Shown: in pieces, positions 42,101 to 50,450 of the stretch
Position numbering within the stretch: the first letter of the stretch is position 1
Layout of the letters: every line of letters starts with the position of its first letter
Source: Streptomyces sp. TLI_053
Lineage (GTDB): Bacteria > Actinomycetota > Actinomycetes > Streptomycetales > Streptomycetaceae
DNA length: 64,000 nucleotides
NCBI RefSeq assembly: GCF_900105395.1
Contig: NZ_LT629775.1
Coordinates: 1,240,001-1,304,000 of the forward strand
Reading direction: 5' to 3'
The notes under the pieces: model-generated
The model's database searches: none
Told to the model about the DNA's origin: nothing
The model's input: the letters and a program-made list of their open reading frames with translations, nothing else
Translations under genes and position numbers: made by a program

Positions 42101-44814
42101 ACCCCGGCGACGGACCCGTGCCCACCCCGGCCGAACTGCGCGACACCCTGGGCGAGTCGCTGCCCGACTACATGGTCCCGGCCCGGTTCGTGGTGCTGGA
42201 CCGGCTGCCCCTGCTCGCCCACGGCAAGGTCGACCGGCGCAACCTGCCCGAACCCGAGGAGCCCGCGGCGAGCGGCGAGTTCGTCGAACCGGAGGGCGAG
42301 GCCGAGGAGTTCCTCGCCGCGCTCTGGGCGGAGCTGCTCGGGGTGCCCCGGGTCGGCGCCCTGGACGACTTCTTCGAGCTCGGCGGGCACTCGCTGCTGG
42401 CCACCCAGGTGGTCGCCAAGCTGCGCCGCGCCTTCCCCGAACTCCCCACCCCGGTCGGGGTGATGGACCTCTTCAAGTACCCCACGGTGCGCCGGCTGGC
42501 CGCCCTGGTCAGCGACCCGCACGCCGACCGGGGCCCGCGCAGCCTGCTGCACCTGCTCACGCCGGCCGGCCGCCGGACCACCGCCAGCCTGGTCTGCACC
42601 CCGTACGGCGGCGGCAGCGCGCTCATCTACAAGCCGCTCGCCGATGCCCTGCCCGCCGACTGGGCCCTGCACTCGCTCGCCGTCCCCGGGCACGAACTGG
42701 GCGAGGAGGCCATGGACATCGACGAGGTCGCGGCCGGCTGCGCCCAGGAGATCCTGGACACCGTCGAGGGCCGGATCGTGCTGTACGGCCACTGCGGCGT
42801 CGGCGTCCGGCTGGCCGTGGAGATCGCCCGGCGGGTGGAGGCGGCCGGCCGCGAGGTCGAGGCCGTCCACCTCGGCGGGATCTTCCCGTTCGCCCGCCCG
42901 CGCGGGCGCGGCGCCGCCGTCGGCGAGTGGTGGTCCCGCACCGCGGACCGGCTGCGCAGCGACCAGGGCATGATCAACGCCCTGGCGGCGGCGGGTCTGG
43001 ACACCGACGAGGTCGGCGTCGAGCAGCTGCGGCTGATGGTCGCCAACCGGCGGATCGGCACCCGGGAGGCCGAGCAGTACTTCACCCGGCTGTTCGAGAG
43101 CGAGGACGGCCGGATCGCCGCCCCGGTGTACGCGGTCTGCGGCGACCGGGACCCGGCCACCGAGTTCTACGAGGAGCGGTACCGGGAGTGGCACCGGCTC
43201 AGCGACACCACCGGCGTCGTGGTGCTCGACGAGGCGGGCCACTTCTACCTCAAGTACCGGGCCGCCGAGCTCGCCGAGATCCTCACCACCGTGCACCGCT
43301 CGGTGGTCGACGGCGAGGAGGAGCGGCACCGGCGCACCGAGGGCGCGACCTGGTGGCTGGCCGGGCTGTCCCGGGACGCCGCCGAGCCCGCGCCGACGGC
43401 CGCGACCCCCGCGGTACGGCCCACCATGCGCCGCTTCCTCGGTGTCGCCGCCGGGCAGCAGATCTCGATGATCGGCTCGGCGCTGACCGAGTTCGCCCTG
43501 CCGGTCTGGATCTACCTCACCACCGGCTCGCTCGCGCAGTTCGGCCTGCTGGCCGCCTGCGGCCTCGTCCCCGGCATCCTCAGCGCCCCGCTGGCCGGCG
43601 CACTGGTGGACCGCGGCGACCGGCGCCGGATCATGCTGTACGGCGATGTCGCGGCGGGCCTCACCCAGGCGGTGATGCTGCTGCTGTACCTGACCGACTC
43701 GCTCGCGGTGTGGCACGCCTACGTCCTGATCGCGGTGCTGTCGACGGCGCTGACCTTCCAACGGCTGGCCTGGAACTCGGCCGTGCCGCAGCTCGTGCCC
43801 AAGCGCTTCCTCGGCCGCGCCAACGGCGTCGTCCAGATGGCCTTCGGCCTCGCCCAGTTCCTGGTCCCGCTGTTCGCGGTCGGCCTGCTGTCGGCGCTCG
43901 GGCTCGGCGGCATCCTCGCGATGGACGTGGCCAGCTACGTCGTCGCCACCGGTGTGACCCTGGCCGTGCGCTTCCCCGACGTGATGGCCGCGCGGCGCCG
44001 CGAGAGCGTCGGCGCGGAGATCCGGGCCGGCTTCCGGCGGGCGCTGGGCAGCCGCAACTTCCGGGCGATGCTGCTCTTCTTCGCCGTGCTCAACATCTTC
44101 CTGTCGCCGCTGTTCCTGCTCACCACCCCGCTGGTGCTGTCCTTCGCCCCGCTGGCCGCCGCCGGCTGGGTCTCGGTCGCGGCCGGGCTCGGCGCCGTCC
44201 TCGGCGGCCTGACCCTGCTGGTGTGGGGCGGGCCGCGCCGGCTGCGGCTGCGCGGGGTCCTGCTCGCCACCCTCGGCCTGGCCGCCGCCTGCCTGGTGAC
44301 CGGCCTGCGGCCGAGCACCCTGCCGGTCGCGCTCGGCGCCTTCGGCATGGCGTACGGGCTGGCCCTGGTCAACGGCGTCTACGCGACGATCGTGCAGACC
44401 AAGGTGCCGCTGCGCTTCCACGGCCGGGTGATCGCCGTCAACACCATGGTCGCCTGGTCCACCCTTCCGGTCGGTTTCGCCCTGGTCGCCCCGCTCGGAC
44501 CGCGCCTGGTCCAGCCCTGGGTGGACGCGGACGGCCCGCTGGCCGGCAGCGTCGGCCGGCTGATCGGCACCGGCGAGGGCCGCGGCATCGGACTGCTGTA
44601 CCTGCTGTTCGGGCTCGCCATGGCCCTGCTGGTGCTGGTCTGCCTCGCCGTCCCCGCCCTGCGGCACTTCGACCGCGACGTCCCGGACGCCGAGCCCGAC
44701 GACCTGGTCGGCCTGGCCACCCTCGCGGCCCGCGCCGGGACCGCCACCCCCGTCTCGACCGAACTCCCCTCCGCACCCGCATCCCGCACCGGAACCGAGG
44801 CCGCCGCCCGATGA
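39184..44814 (+). CDS. Nonribosomal peptide synthetase fused to MFS exporter (C-A-PCP-TE-MFS)
   Basis: This 1876-residue protein contains a C domain (HHIVSDG from His194), an A domain (TSGSTGTPKG near 680), a carrier (GGHS, Ser1070) and a thioesterase. The thioesterase nucleophile elbow reads GHCGVG, so Cys1204 replaces the usual serine, with GDRDP and EAGHF supplying Asp and His. From about residue 1415 (MRRFLGVAAGQQISMIGSA) a complete 10-12-helix MFS exporter follows. The specificity read-out D-F-T-K-V-G-H-V-G-K resembles aspartate codes. The fusion couples release and export of the product. Its TGA overlaps the next ATG. An earlier in-frame ATG at 39172 is possible. Confidence 0.93.
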   Translation: MTDLQDPATGLSATKRALLAQRLRAAAGTTTAADTTAPASGGGTPPGAAPATTVPVRPPGSAVPLSSGQERLWFMDQFAPGSTAWTLAPARRLRGPLDRTALDAALTGLLARHEALRMSFPAALEGTAEVRIAEPAPLSAEFVDASGDPDPAGRAARELGERVARPFDLAEGPLLRALLVRTAPDEHVLALVMHHIVSDGWSLDILHRELDALYARHAHGTEDRLPGLPVQFGDYAAWQRERLAGEALAGSRAYWREELRDVPALELPTDRPRPPVLTFEGAATEFHWSSELGRGVSDLARSSGASGYMVLMAALQTLLGRHAGRRDFAIGSAVAGRLHRELEGVVGLFVNMLPIRARLDGDPTFAELLGRVRGTTLDAYTHQEVPFEQMVADLDIERDASRSAVFQVSFAYQNYGERGAGAGPQAPGAPTAEGFGHEAATTRTDLAFYLREKSDGGLYGLLTYRTDLFDAGTVRRLVERFELLLTAAVADPDRPLSRLPLTTPAERRDVLERWAAGPALPDPDGAPATLTALLAATARAHPDRPALESEGRTVTYRELDERATGLARRLRALGVGPDDRVAVCLEQSPELAVALLGVLKAGGAYLPLDPEQPPARLAHLVADAGARALLTDSALRERFPGHLPGQDTAVLLLDTEPPARDAEPLPELSGPDHLAYVIYTSGSTGTPKGVAVQHRQILNYLAGVRERLRIEPGASYGLLQSLAFDFSMTMLYLALSTGGRVHLLPRRIAGAELAERIEALELDHLKMTPSHLAALSADAPMERLLPRRSLVLGGEASAWPWAAGLAALGRCAVFNHYGPTEATVGVTVHEVTADAAGPGSTPIGTPLAGARCHVLDEAGQPVPPGVTGELYLGGDRLARGYLGRPELTAERFVDDPFGAPGDRLYRTGDLARWRTDGTLDYLGRADDQIKVRGYRVEPGEIEAALTALPGIGQAVVLARGEGLRQTLVAYLEHPGDGPVPTPAELRDTLGESLPDYMVPARFVVLDRLPLLAHGKVDRRNLPEPEEPAASGEFVEPEGEAEEFLAALWAELLGVPRVGALDDFFELGGHSLLATQVVAKLRRAFPELPTPVGVMDLFKYPTVRRLAALVSDPHADRGPRSLLHLLTPAGRRTTASLVCTPYGGGSALIYKPLADALPADWALHSLAVPGHELGEEAMDIDEVAAGCAQEILDTVEGRIVLYGHCGVGVRLAVEIARRVEAAGREVEAVHLGGIFPFARPRGRGAAVGEWWSRTADRLRSDQGMINALAAAGLDTDEVGVEQLRLMVANRRIGTREAEQYFTRLFESEDGRIAAPVYAVCGDRDPATEFYEERYREWHRLSDTTGVVVLDEAGHFYLKYRAAELAEILTTVHRSVVDGEEERHRRTEGATWWLAGLSRDAAEPAPTAATPAVRPTMRRFLGVAAGQQISMIGSALTEFALPVWIYLTTGSLAQFGLLAACGLVPGILSAPLAGALVDRGDRRRIMLYGDVAAGLTQAVMLLLYLTDSLAVWHAYVLIAVLSTALTFQRLAWNSAVPQLVPKRFLGRANGVVQMAFGLAQFLVPLFAVGLLSALGLGGILAMDVASYVVATGVTLAVRFPDVMAARRRESVGAEIRAGFRRALGSRNFRAMLLFFAVLNIFLSPLFLLTTPLVLSFAPLAAAGWVSVAAGLGAVLGGLTLLVWGGPRRLRLRGVLLATLGLAAACLVTGLRPSTLPVALGAFGMAYGLALVNGVYATIVQTKVPLRFHGRVIAVNTMVAWSTLPVGFALVAPLGPRLVQPWVDADGPLAGSVGRLIGTGEGRGIGLLYLLFGLAMALLVLVCLAVPALRHFDRDVPDAEPDDLVGLATLAARAGTATPVSTELPSAPASRTGTEAAAR

Positions 44815-47800
44815 CCACCACCGACCGGACCGCCGGCCCCGCCCGGCCCGTCGAGGCCGTCCACCCGCTCACCGAGGAGCAGCGCCGGCTCTGGTTCCTC
44901 CAGCAGCTCCACCCCGCCGACGCGGGCTTCAACATGTACCTGTGCCGCCGCTGGAGCGGCCCGCTCGACGTGACCGCGCTGCGCACCGCGCTCGACCGGC
45001 TGACCGCCCGGCACGAGCCGCTGCGCACCCGCTTCGCCCTGGACGGCGAGGCGCCCGTGCAACTCGTCGAGCCCGCCGCGCCCGTCCCGCTCGACCTCGT
45101 CGCGCTGGCCGCGGGCGCCGGCGAGGCGGACTTCACCGAGGCCTGCCGCCCCACCGTCAACGCGCCGTTCGACCTCGGCGGGCGCCCGCCGCTGCGCGCC
45201 GTCCTGGTCTCGGCCGGGCCGCACGAGCACGCGCTCGCGCTGGTCGTCCACCACATCGTCTCGGACGGCTGGTCGTTCCGGATCCTCTGGCGCGAACTGC
45301 TCGCGCTCTACCGGGAGGCCCTCGGCGAGGCGCCGGCCGGGCTGGCGCCGCTCGCCCTGCGCTACGGCGACGTCGCCCGCGCCGAGCAGCAGCGCGCGGA
45401 GGCGGGCGGCACCGAGGCCGCGTTCCGCTACTGGGCGGAGAAGCTGGCCGGCACCGGCCGGCTGCGGCTTCCGCTGGACCGCCCGCGCCCGGCGGACGCC
45501 CGGCACCCGGCCGGCTTCGCCACCACCGCCCTCGGCCCGGAACTCACCTCGGCCCTGGACGCCCTGGCCCGCCGGGAGCGCTGCACCCCGTTCATGGTGC
45601 TGCTCGCCGCCTACCAGTGCGTGCTGGCCCGCTGGACCGGCAGCACCGACTTCGTGGTCGGCACCCCGCTCGCGGGCCGCACCGAGGCCGCCCAGGAGGA
45701 ACTGGTCGGCTACTTCGCCCGCACCGGGGTGCTCCGCGCCGACCTCACCGGCGAGCCCGACTTCCGTACCGTCCTGCACCGCGTGCGCACCGCCACCCTG
45801 GGCGCGCTGAGCCACCAGGACGTGCCGCTGGAGCGGCTCGCCACCCATCTGGGCCTGCCCGCCGAGGCCGGCGCGGCGCCGCTCTACCAGGCGGTGTTCG
45901 TGCACCAGAGCCAGTACGACCTGGCCGGCGAGGACGGCGGCACCCCGCTGCCCGCCGGGGTCCGCACCGCTTCCATGGACTCCGGCTTCGAACGTGCCAA
46001 GACCGATCTGCTGCTGGACAGTTGGCGCACACCGGACGGAGGGCTGACGCTCTCCTTCTGCTTCGACCGGGAGGTGCTCCACAGCGAGACGGTGGCCGCG
46101 CTCGGCACCCGCTGCCACGCCCTGCTCACGGCCGCCGTGGCCGACGTGACGGTGCCGCTGCACGGGGACTGGCTGATCGGGCCGGACGAGCGGGCCGAAC
46201 TGCTCGCCCTCGGCACCGGTCCGGATCCGCGCCCCGGCGTCCTCCCGGTCCTCGACCGCTTCGCCGCGCGGGTCGCGGCGGCCCCGGAGGCACCCGCCCT
46301 GGAATGCGCGGGTCGCACCCTCTCCTACGCCGAACTCGACCGCCTTTCGGACGAGTTGGCCGGTCGTCTGGGTGCCGTGGCCGGGCGGCCGGTCGCCGTC
46401 CGGCTGAGCCCGTCCTTCGAGCTGGTGACGGCGCTGCTGGCGATCTGGAAGGCCGGTGCGGGCTACCTGCCGCTCGACCCGGCCCATCCGGAGGAGCGCC
46501 GGCGGCTGATGCTGCGCGAGTCGGGCGCCGTCGCGCTCCTGACGGACGAGGACGGTACCGGGCTGCGCGTGGTGCCCACCCCGGCCGGCCCGGGTACGGC
46601 CGAGGACCTCTCCGGCATCGCCTACGTGCTCTACACCTCCGGCTCCACCGGCACCCCCAAGGCCGTGGCCGTCGACCACGCCGCCCTCGCCGCCCGGGTG
46701 GACTGGATGGCCGGGCCCGACGGCTACCGATTGACGCCCGGGGACCGGATCGTCCAGTTCGCCTCGATCGGCTTCGACACCCACGCCGAGGAGCTGTGGC
46801 CCGCGCTCGCCTCAGGCGCGTGCGTGGTGCTGCTCCCCGGCGGCGGCCGCACCCTGCCCGAGCTGCTGCGCGGCCCGGACGGCCCGTCCGTCACCGTGCT
46901 CGACCTGCCCACCGCCTACTGGGAGGAGCTGGTCTCGCACGACGACCGCACCCCGTGGCCGGCCGCCCTGCGACTGGTGGTGCTCGGCGGCTCCGAGGTC
47001 CGCGCCGAGGCCGTCGCCCGCTGGCGGGAGCGGCACGGCGACACCGTCCGGCTGGTCAACACCTACGGCCCGACCGAGGCCACCGTGATCGTCACCGCCA
47101 CCGACCTCGGTGCCCCGGACGCCGCCCGCCGGCCGTCCCTGGGCCGCCCGCTGCCCGGGGTGCGGCTGTACGTGCTGGACGAGCGCGGCGCGCTGCTGCC
47201 GCGCGGCTCCGAGGGCGAGCTGCACATCGGCGGCACCGGCCTCGCCCGGGGCTACCTGGGCCGCCCCGACCTGACGGCCCCGGCGTTCCCGCGGGATCCG
47301 TTCGGCGACGGGCGGATGTACCGCACCGGCGACCGGGCGCGCTGGCGCAGCGACGGCGCGCTCGACTACCTCGGCCGCGGCGACGAGCAGGTCAAACTGC
47401 GCGGCTACCGGATCGAACCGGCCGAGATCGAGGCCGCCCTGACCGCGCTCCCGGAGGTGGCCCGGGCCGCCGCCGTGGTGCGCGGCGGCCGCCGCCTGGT
47501 CGCGTACGCCGTCCCGGCCCCGGGTGCGGAGCCCGACGCCGCCGCCCTGCGCGAGCACCTGACCGGGCTGCTGCCCGCCTACCTGGTGCCCGACACCGTC
47601 GTCCTCCTCGACACCCTGCCGCTGACCCTCAACGGCAAGCTCGACACCGACGCCCTCCCGGAACCGGCCGCAGCCACCGGGCGCCCGTACGTGGCGCCGC
47701 GGACCGATGCCGAGCAGCTGGTCGCCCAGCTGTGGCAGGAGGTCCTGGGGGTGCCCCGGGTGGGAGCGCTGGACGACTTCTTCGAACTCGGCGGCGACTC

Positions 47801-47978
47801 CCTGCTGGTGACCCGGGTCGTCGCCCGGATCCGCGCGGGCGTCGGCCTGGACGTCCCGATCCGCGACGCCTTCGAGCTGTCCACGGCGGCGGCGCTGGCG
47901 GCCCGGGTCGAGGAGCTGCTCATCGCCGAGATCGAGGCCCTGAGCGAGGACGAGGCGGCCGACCGCCTCGACGGCTGA
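44811..47978 (+). CDS. Nonribosomal peptide synthetase, C-A-PCP
   Basis: The 1055-residue protein has a C domain (HHIVSDG from His147), an A domain (TSGSTGTPKA near 609, with FDTHAEELW as the A4 region) and a carrier (GGDS, Ser997). There is no release domain. Specificity positions read D-T-E-D-V-G-T-V-I-K. The acidic residues at the second and fourth variable positions suggest a basic amino acid such as lysine or ornithine, but I have no firm match. An ATGA overlap couples it to the TE-MFS gene. Since the thioesterase sits in the preceding gene, this module may act before it in the assembly order, so gene order is not the order of action. Confidence 0.92.
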   Translation: MTTTDRTAGPARPVEAVHPLTEEQRRLWFLQQLHPADAGFNMYLCRRWSGPLDVTALRTALDRLTARHEPLRTRFALDGEAPVQLVEPAAPVPLDLVALAAGAGEADFTEACRPTVNAPFDLGGRPPLRAVLVSAGPHEHALALVVHHIVSDGWSFRILWRELLALYREALGEAPAGLAPLALRYGDVARAEQQRAEAGGTEAAFRYWAEKLAGTGRLRLPLDRPRPADARHPAGFATTALGPELTSALDALARRERCTPFMVLLAAYQCVLARWTGSTDFVVGTPLAGRTEAAQEELVGYFARTGVLRADLTGEPDFRTVLHRVRTATLGALSHQDVPLERLATHLGLPAEAGAAPLYQAVFVHQSQYDLAGEDGGTPLPAGVRTASMDSGFERAKTDLLLDSWRTPDGGLTLSFCFDREVLHSETVAALGTRCHALLTAAVADVTVPLHGDWLIGPDERAELLALGTGPDPRPGVLPVLDRFAARVAAAPEAPALECAGRTLSYAELDRLSDELAGRLGAVAGRPVAVRLSPSFELVTALLAIWKAGAGYLPLDPAHPEERRRLMLRESGAVALLTDEDGTGLRVVPTPAGPGTAEDLSGIAYVLYTSGSTGTPKAVAVDHAALAARVDWMAGPDGYRLTPGDRIVQFASIGFDTHAEELWPALASGACVVLLPGGGRTLPELLRGPDGPSVTVLDLPTAYWEELVSHDDRTPWPAALRLVVLGGSEVRAEAVARWRERHGDTVRLVNTYGPTEATVIVTATDLGAPDAARRPSLGRPLPGVRLYVLDERGALLPRGSEGELHIGGTGLARGYLGRPDLTAPAFPRDPFGDGRMYRTGDRARWRSDGALDYLGRGDEQVKLRGYRIEPAEIEAALTALPEVARAAAVVRGGRRLVAYAVPAPGAEPDAAALREHLTGLLPAYLVPDTVVLLDTLPLTLNGKLDTDALPEPAAATGRPYVAPRTDAEQLVAQLWQEVLGVPRVGALDDFFELGGDSLLVTRVVARIRAGVGLDVPIRDAFELSTAAALAARVEELLIAEIEALSEDEAADRLDG

Positions 47979-48027
47979 CCGTCGGAGCGGACGACCGGAC
48001 GGCTGACCACCGCCGGGGTACGGGTGC

Positions 48028-48645
48028 CTACCTGGGCGCCCGCGCCTCGGCGGCCGCCTTCAGGTCGGTCAGCCACGCGTCCAGCCCCGCCCGCAGGATC
48101 CCGATCGCCAGCGGCACGTTCGCGTCGACCTGCGGCCCGGTGTGGGTCTCCTCGGTGCTCACCCGCACCCCGCCGCGCACCTTGGTGAAGTTCCAGACGT
48201 GCACGCCGTCGATGTGCAGCCCCTCGCCGTCGGCCGGGCCGGTCCAGCGGATGCAGGAGCGGTCCTTGACCTGTCGCACGGTCGAGGTGATGTCCAGCGC
48301 GCTGGCCGGGATCCCGACCTCGGGCGGGATCGGCGTCGTCCAGTGGAACGCCGACCCGGCGCGGAAGCGCCCGTGGTCCAGCCGCTCGGCACTGCTGACC
48401 GCCCGCTGCCAGGACGGCCAGCGGTCGACGTCCGTCTGCAGCTTCCAGATCACGTCCAGCGGCGCGTCGATCACGGCCTCGGTCCGGTAGCGGACCTGCG
48501 CGGCGGGGTCGACCCCGGCGCCCCGGCAGGTGAGGCCCTTGGCGCTGTGCGCGCCGGCGGGCGCCGCGGCACCGCCGAGCAGTGCGGCCACCAGCGGGAC
48601 CGTGATCGCGGCGGCCCGGATTCCGGCCTTGCGCATACCGAACAT
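48028..48645 (-). CDS. Secreted SRPBCC-fold protein
   Basis: The 205-residue protein has an N-terminal signal peptide (IRAAAITVPLVAALLGGAA, likely cleaved after AGA), then an SRPBCC/polyketide-cyclase-like fold. VRYRTEAVIDAPLDVIWKLQTDVDRWPSWQRAV opens it (read in parts), and a long C-terminal helix ends DAWLTDLKAAAEA. Most relatives are cytoplasmic, so secretion is unusual. It is divergent from the TetR gene at 48765 with a perfect palindrome between them, which suggests repression by that TetR. A small hydrophobic ligand is the usual cargo of the fold. GGAAGGAAAC precedes the ATG. Confidence 0.8.
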   Translation of the reverse strand: MFGMRKAGIRAAAITVPLVAALLGGAAAPAGAHSAKGLTCRGAGVDPAAQVRYRTEAVIDAPLDVIWKLQTDVDRWPSWQRAVSSAERLDHGRFRAGSAFHWTTPIPPEVGIPASALDITSTVRQVKDRSCIRWTGPADGEGLHIDGVHVWNFTKVRGGVRVSTEETHTGPQVDANVPLAIGILRAGLDAWLTDLKAAAEARAPR

Positions 48646-48676
48646 GATGTTTCCTTCCCTAGCCCTCATTCTGCTT

Positions 48677-48691
48677 GTTAGAAGTTCTAAC
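48677..48691. promoter_or_regulatory. TetR operator palindrome
   Basis: GTTAGAA-G-TTCTAAC is a perfect 15-base palindrome in the 119-base gap between the secreted SRPBCC gene and tetR. A CTCTAACC half-site lies at 48729-48736. It is the obvious site for the adjacent TetR-family protein. Confidence 0.7.
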
Positions 48692-48764
48692 TCCTCATCG
48701 CCCCAAGAGTCAATAGCTTCCGTGATACCCTCTAACCAACACATTCCGAGAGGCGACCCCCACG

Positions 48765-49412
48765 ATGGCGAAGAGCGACCCCACCACCCCCCGCGAGCGC
48801 TACCGCACCCAGGTCCGCGCCGAGGTCATGGAACGCGCCTGGGAACAGATCGCCACCGCCGGCGCCTCCGCCCTCTCGCTGAACGCGATCGCCAAGCAGA
48901 TGGGCATGAGCGGCCCCGCCCTCTACCGCTACTTCGCCAACCGGGACGAGCTGATCACCGAACTCGTCCGCGAGGCGTACCGCAGCCTCGCCGACACCCT
49001 CCGCACGGCCGCCGACGACGGCGCCGACCTGGCCGGCCTCGCCCGCACCCTGCGCACCTGGGCCCTCGCCGACCCCCAGCGCTACCTGCTGGTCTACGGC
49101 ACACCCGTGCCCGGCTACCAGGCCCCCGAGGACACGAGGGCGATCTCCCAGGAGATCGCGGTCACCCTGCTGGACGCCTGCGCCACGACCCTCCCCGGGG
49201 ACGCCCCGGGGTCACCCCTCGCCACCCACCTCGCCGACCACCGCACCTGGGCCGCCGCCCACCCCGCCCCGCCCGAGGCCCTCGCGCTCTTCCTGAGGTT
49301 CTGGACCCGCCTCCACGGCGTGCTGTCACTGGAACTCGCCGGCCACTTCACCGGCATGCAGTTCGACCCCGAGATCCTCTTCGACTCCGAACTCACCACC
49401 CTGCTCGGCTGA
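48765..49412 (+). CDS. TetR-family regulator
   Basis: The 215-residue protein has the TetR helix-turn-helix (ALSLNAIAKQMGMSGPALYRYFANRDELI, about residues 36-64). The C-terminal ligand-binding domain has LRTWALADPQRYLLVYGTPVPGY and FLRFWTRLHGVLSLELAGHF, typical of the WHG-type group. It probably represses itself and the divergent secreted SRPBCC gene through the palindrome at 48677. The last 27 codons are duplicated in degenerate form at 50339-50422. GAGAGGCGA precedes the start. Confidence 0.88.
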   Translation: MAKSDPTTPRERYRTQVRAEVMERAWEQIATAGASALSLNAIAKQMGMSGPALYRYFANRDELITELVREAYRSLADTLRTAADDGADLAGLARTLRTWALADPQRYLLVYGTPVPGYQAPEDTRAISQEIAVTLLDACATTLPGDAPGSPLATHLADHRTWAAAHPAPPEALALFLRFWTRLHGVLSLELAGHFTGMQFDPEILFDSELTTLLG

Positions 49413-49685
49413 TTCAGCCCACCCGCCCGGCCGCCACGGTCCTGGCCCGTGCCATCGGCTCATGAACACCGCCGTCATCGGCCACGCGGTCCGCCCGCCG
49501 GACCGATCGTCGCTCTCGCTGATCCGCCCGGTCATGGCGATCACGGACTCGGCCTCGCCCGCCCCGATCCCGGCGTGCGGAGCGGACCCGAGCCCACGCC
49601 TGGGTGCAAACTGAGGACGGCGCAGTTGTCGGCGAACCTCGCTCGGCTCTCGCCTACACGCCGGTCCTCTCCCTCGGAGCCCGTC

Positions 49686-50264
49686 ATCACCACCGAAACC
49701 GACCCGATCATCTGGATCCGTGACTCCGCCTGCGGCCTCGGTCCCTACCGCGCCGACCTTGTCGAAACGTACTGGCGCTGGGAGCAGGATCCGGCGCTGC
49801 TCGTGGGGTACGGGCGGCAGCAACCCGAGTCACTGGAAGCTCGCGCGGAGGGGATGGCGGCGCAACTTCGGGGGGACAATATCCGGTTCACCATTTACGA
49901 CCTGGTGGGCGACGCCGCCGTGCCGGTCGGCGTCGCCACGCTGCTACCGGATGCCGCCGTTCGCACGGCCGAGTACGTGGTGATGCTGGCGCCCGAGGCG
50001 CGAGGGCGAGGATTGGGGACGGCGGCGACGCGTCTCGCGCTGGACTACGCGTTCCACATCACCAATCTGCGGATGATCTGGCTCAAGGTACTCGCACCCA
50101 ACCGGCCTGCTGTCCGCGCTTATGAGAAGGCAGGATTCCGGACCGTCGGCGCCTTGCGAGAGGCGGGGTACTGGCAGGGAGAGGTCTGTGACGAGGTGGT
50201 CATGGATGCCCTCGCCGCAGAGTTCGCCGGGCAATCGGTGGTGGCTCCCCTGTTTCAGATCTGA
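49686..50264 (+). CDS. GNAT-family acetyltransferase with unusual start
   Basis: The frame encodes an acetyl-CoA-binding GNAT domain: EYVVMLAPEARGRGLGTAATRLALDYAFH (with the R/Q-x-x-G-x-G/A loop), NLRMIWLKVLAPN, and RAYEKAGFRTVGALREAGYW near the end. No ATG or GTG lies near the natural N-terminus. GGAG at 49676-49679 is six bases before an ATC (49686) followed by TTETDPIIWIRD, which looks like an ordinary N-terminus. I give that position as the start. A TTG at 49626 or GTG at 49575 are canonical alternatives without a good ribosome binding site. The protein may acetylate an amine; the target is unknown. Confidence 0.7.
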   Translation: MTTETDPIIWIRDSACGLGPYRADLVETYWRWEQDPALLVGYGRQQPESLEARAEGMAAQLRGDNIRFTIYDLVGDAAVPVGVATLLPDAAVRTAEYVVMLAPEARGRGLGTAATRLALDYAFHITNLRMIWLKVLAPNRPAVRAYEKAGFRTVGALREAGYWQGEVCDEVVMDALAAEFAGQSVVAPLFQI

Positions 50265-50338
50265 CGTGCCGCCATCAGTGGTTCGCCTCGCTCGTGACGG
50301 GAGTCGGCCGGGTCGGTCCACCAGAGTTCACTCCTCTC

Positions 50339-50422
50339 CTCGAACCGACCGGCCACTTCACCGGCATGCAGGTCGACGCTGTACTGCTCTTCGAGTCCGA
50401 ACTCGCGACCGTGCTCGGCTGA
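50339..50422 (+). pseudogene. Degenerate copy of the TetR 3' end
   Basis: The frame LE-PTGHFTGMQVDAVLLFES-ELATVLG and stop matches the C-terminus of the TetR gene (LELAGHFTGMQFDPEILFDSELTTLLG, split here) at 19 of 27 positions. The following GATTCA is also shared. Nothing of the rest of TetR precedes it, and no start codon is near. It is a leftover of a duplication or recombination that placed the GNAT gene between the two copies. Confidence 0.75.
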
Positions 50423-50450
50423 TTCACGAATCCTGGCAGGCCCGTTCGGG

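Noticed and set aside
31759..44667. A very long open frame (about 4300 codons) on the minus strand, antisense to the synthetase genes and in part to the phospholipase
   Set aside because: It is a by-product of high GC3 codon use on the opposite strand. Its translation is low-complexity Gly/Arg/Gln-rich and the true proteins in the other frames carry all family motifs.
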